DNA from: Bacillota bacterium
Lineage (GTDB): Bacteria; Bacillota; Clostridia; Oscillospirales; Ruminococcaceae
DNA length: 7,285 nucleotides
Reading direction: 5' to 3'
Assembly (NCBI GenBank): GCA_023439605.1
Contig: JAEXNS010000347.1
Coordinates: forward strand, 1-7,285
In this document: one piece after another, positions 6,084 through 7,285 of the stretch
Numbering within the stretch: position 1 is the stretch's first letter
Layout of the letters: each line of letters begins with the position of its first letter
The notes under the pieces: generated by a model
The model's input: only the letters and a program-made list of their open reading frames with translations
Databases searched by the model: none
Told to the model about the DNA's origin: nothing
Translations under genes and position numbers: made by a program

Positions 6084-6897
6084 AACATACGACATAAAAG
6101 TTCCATACGAAAAATCAGGCATATATGATAATGATTTGTCTGCAAAATTAACAGCATATACACTAGATGTATCTTGGGAAATAGGAAAAAAAATAAGACC
6201 TGCTGTTATTATATGTCCTGGAGGAGGTTACGAATATGTTTCAGAACGAGAATCCGAACCTGTAGCTGTTAGGTTTTTATCTTTTGGTATACAAGCTTTT
6301 GTATTAAAATATAGTGTAGTTAGAAAACCATTCCCTACTGCACTTTTAGAACTTTCCCAGTCTGTTGCCTTTGTACGTGCAAATGCCGAGGCGTGGGACA
6401 TAGATAAAAACAATATAATAATTTGTGGATTTTCAGCTGGTGGACACCTAGCTGCAAGCCTTGGTGTCCATTGGAATAAAAACTTTGTAAAAGAAACACT
6501 AGGATTTAGTACAGAACATAAACCAAATGGATTAATATTATCATATCCCGTTATAACAGCTGGAAAGCATAAACATGAGGGATCTATAAAAAATATAGCT
6601 GGAGTATCACCTAAATCCACTCTTTTAGATATTTTATCTTTGGAAAAACAAGTGGATTATAATACCCCAAAATCTTTTATATGGCATTGTGCAGATGACG
6701 ATGTAGTTCAAGTAGAAAACACAATTTTATTTACTAAATCATTAAGTAAATTTAAAATACCTTTCGAATGTCATATATACCCTTATGGTGGTCATGGTTT
6801 ATCTCTTTCAGATGAAACAACTTCTAGTAATCCCAACTTAATAAATAAAACTTGTGCTGCATGGTTTGAATTAGCTATAAATTGGTTAAAAAGATAA
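6073..6897 (+). CDS. Alpha/beta hydrolase, acetyl-esterase (acetylxylan esterase-like)
   Basis: A 274-residue cytoplasmic hydrolase of the Aes/BD-FAE type (COG0657), with no signal peptide. Visible elements: oxyanion-hole segment CPGGGY (48-53, the HGGG equivalent); nucleophile elbow GFSAGG with S121 (119-124); the acid in CADDDVV, probably D209; and H241 in YGGHG. The catalytic triad is therefore complete. Relatives deacetylate xylan fragments, sugars or small esters. As an intracellular enzyme it probably acts on imported oligosaccharides or metabolites, but its substrate is not shown by the sequence. AGGAGAAG (6062-6069) lies inside the end of the preceding gene, and the 11-base overlap suggests translational coupling with the membrane protein. 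No convincing terminator follows. Confidence 0.92.
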   Translation: MKVKTYDIKVPYEKSGIYDNDLSAKLTAYTLDVSWEIGKKIRPAVIICPGGGYEYVSERESEPVAVRFLSFGIQAFVLKYSVVRKPFPTALLELSQSVAFVRANAEAWDIDKNNIIICGFSAGGHLAASLGVHWNKNFVKETLGFSTEHKPNGLILSYPVITAGKHKHEGSIKNIAGVSPKSTLLDILSLEKQVDYNTPKSFIWHCADDDVVQVENTILFTKSLSKFKIPFECHIYPYGGHGLSLSDETTSSNPNLINKTCAAWFELAINWLKR

Positions 6898-6941
6898 ATT
6901 CACCAAATTATGCTTTCTCCAAATTTGAGATTTTTAAAAAT

Positions 6942-7067
6942 AACCAATAATTCAGAATACAGGTTGCTATTTTATATGAGTTTTGACTCTTCAGATTCAA
7001 CTTAGACTTTCCTGCCATATTGAATCTTTGTTAAAAAATCTCTGCTTATTCATATGGTTGTACTAAG
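6942..7067 (-). mobile_element. MITE-like intergenic repeat, copy C (degenerate)
   Basis: The most diverged family member, about 126 bp with approximate ends. In its own (minus) orientation it runs from TTAGTACAACCATAT through GAGATTTTTTAACAAAG, GGAAAGTC and GAGTCAAAACTCAT to CTGAATTATTGGTTA, in the same order and spacing as copy B. The central hairpin TTGACTC-TTCA-GATTCAA (6983-7000) keeps six of seven pairs, although the loop and several bases have changed. The terminal repeats are decayed and no target duplication can be defined. Confidence 0.55.
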
Positions 7068-7111
7068 ATGAATTAAAAATATTTAAAAACTCTTGAGATT
7101 TTGCAGGATTT

Positions 7112-7245
7112 TTTACCATTCAGACATGTGTATAGGGTGTAAATATTTTACTGAAGATCCAGAGCAACCGGAAACCCCATTCGACTCCGCAGATTCGAAG
7201 CCATTGCAAAACCGTAAATTTTTCCTTTTGAGGCTGAATAGTAGC
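7112..7245 (+). mobile_element. MITE-like intergenic repeat, copy D
   Basis: A 134-bp copy, the same length as copy B. Its ends are TTACCATTCAG (7113-7123) and CTGAATAGTAG (7234-7244), inverted copies matching at 9 of 11 positions. GATTT stands directly on both sides (7107-7111 and 7246-7250), a candidate 5-bp target duplication. The central hairpin TTCGACTC-CGCA-GATTCGAA (7180-7199) pairs at seven of eight positions. ATTGCAAAACCGTAAA (7203-7218) matches the corresponding block of copy A. It has no coding capacity. Confidence 0.78.
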
Positions 7246-7285
7246 GATTTTTTGAAAATATTAGATTTCAAAAGACATGAACCCT

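Larger units (their letters stand above)
6898..7285. other. Gene-free right end with two repeat copies
   Basis: No gene is visible. The first 44 bases after the esterase stop contain only a weak TCTC/GAGA hairpin before a short T-run (about 6916-6935), too poor to call a terminator. Then come repeat copy C (about 6942-7067, minus), a 44-base AT-rich spacer, and copy D (7112-7245, plus). A small TTTTGAAA/TTTCAAAA hairpin (7250-7273) without a U-tract closes the window. Confidence 0.65.

Noticed and set aside
6228..6620. 130-codon minus-strand ORF
   Set aside because: Antisense shadow of the esterase gene, covering its conserved motifs.
6916..6935. Terminator for the esterase operon
   Set aside because: Only a four-pair TCTC/GAGA stem before a five-base T-run; too weak to support.
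328..7245. CRISPR array formed by the repeats
   Set aside because: Copies are about 134 bp, irregularly spaced with whole genes between, and occur in both orientations; no cas gene is present.
7250..7273. TTTTGAAA/TTTCAAAA hairpin as a terminator
   Set aside because: No U-tract follows on either strand and the stem is only A/T-rich.

Overview
The window comes from a low-GC Gram-positive anaerobe, most likely a member of the Clostridia. The supporting signs are strongly AT-rich DNA, purine-rich Shine-Dalgarno sites before nearly every gene, a four-cysteine (zinc-type) ribosomal protein L28, a Clostridia-like TrmB, and a CmpB-type (PF06541) membrane protein. I cannot fix the genus. All genes look like ordinary chromosomal genes; I see no phage, plasmid, CRISPR, tRNA or rRNA gene.

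Layout. (1) Bases 1-198, minus: the start of a site-2-protease-type M50 metallopeptidase that runs off the window. (2) 199-659: a gene-free stretch with the M50 promoter, a short repeat element (copy A), a second near-identical promoter cassette and the terminator of the next gene. (3) 660-3584, minus: a large membrane c-di-GMP enzyme (extracytoplasmic substrate-binding-protein-like sensor, PAS, GGDEF, EAL). (4) 3585-3903: a divergent control region with the rpmB promoter and a long leader stem-loop. (5) 3904-4092, plus: rpmB (L28) with a strong terminator. (6) 4165-4298: repeat copy B, which overlaps the stop codon of trmB. (7) 4287-4952, minus: trmB, the tRNA m7G46 methyltransferase. (8) 4953-5180: back-to-back promoters. 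(9) 5181-6897, plus: a two-gene operon with an 11-base overlap, a CmpB-like membrane protein followed by an acetyl-esterase-like alpha/beta hydrolase. (10) 6898-7285: no gene, but two more repeat copies (C and D) in head-to-head orientation.

The most interesting signal is not a gene. Four related copies of a roughly 134-bp non-coding element (A, B, C, D) sit in three intergenic regions. They have short terminal inverted repeats (TTACTATTCAG-like), a conserved central hairpin with a mostly CGCA loop, and both orientations occur. Copies B and D have apparent short target duplications. The family behaves like a MITE. Copy B appears to have inserted exactly at the end of trmB and supplies its last three codons and stop; removing the element and one flanking TATT restores an in-frame TAA at the junction. 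The genes are otherwise functionally unconnected (translation, tRNA modification, c-di-GMP signalling, envelope proteolysis, ester hydrolysis). I do not see a new multi-gene system here.
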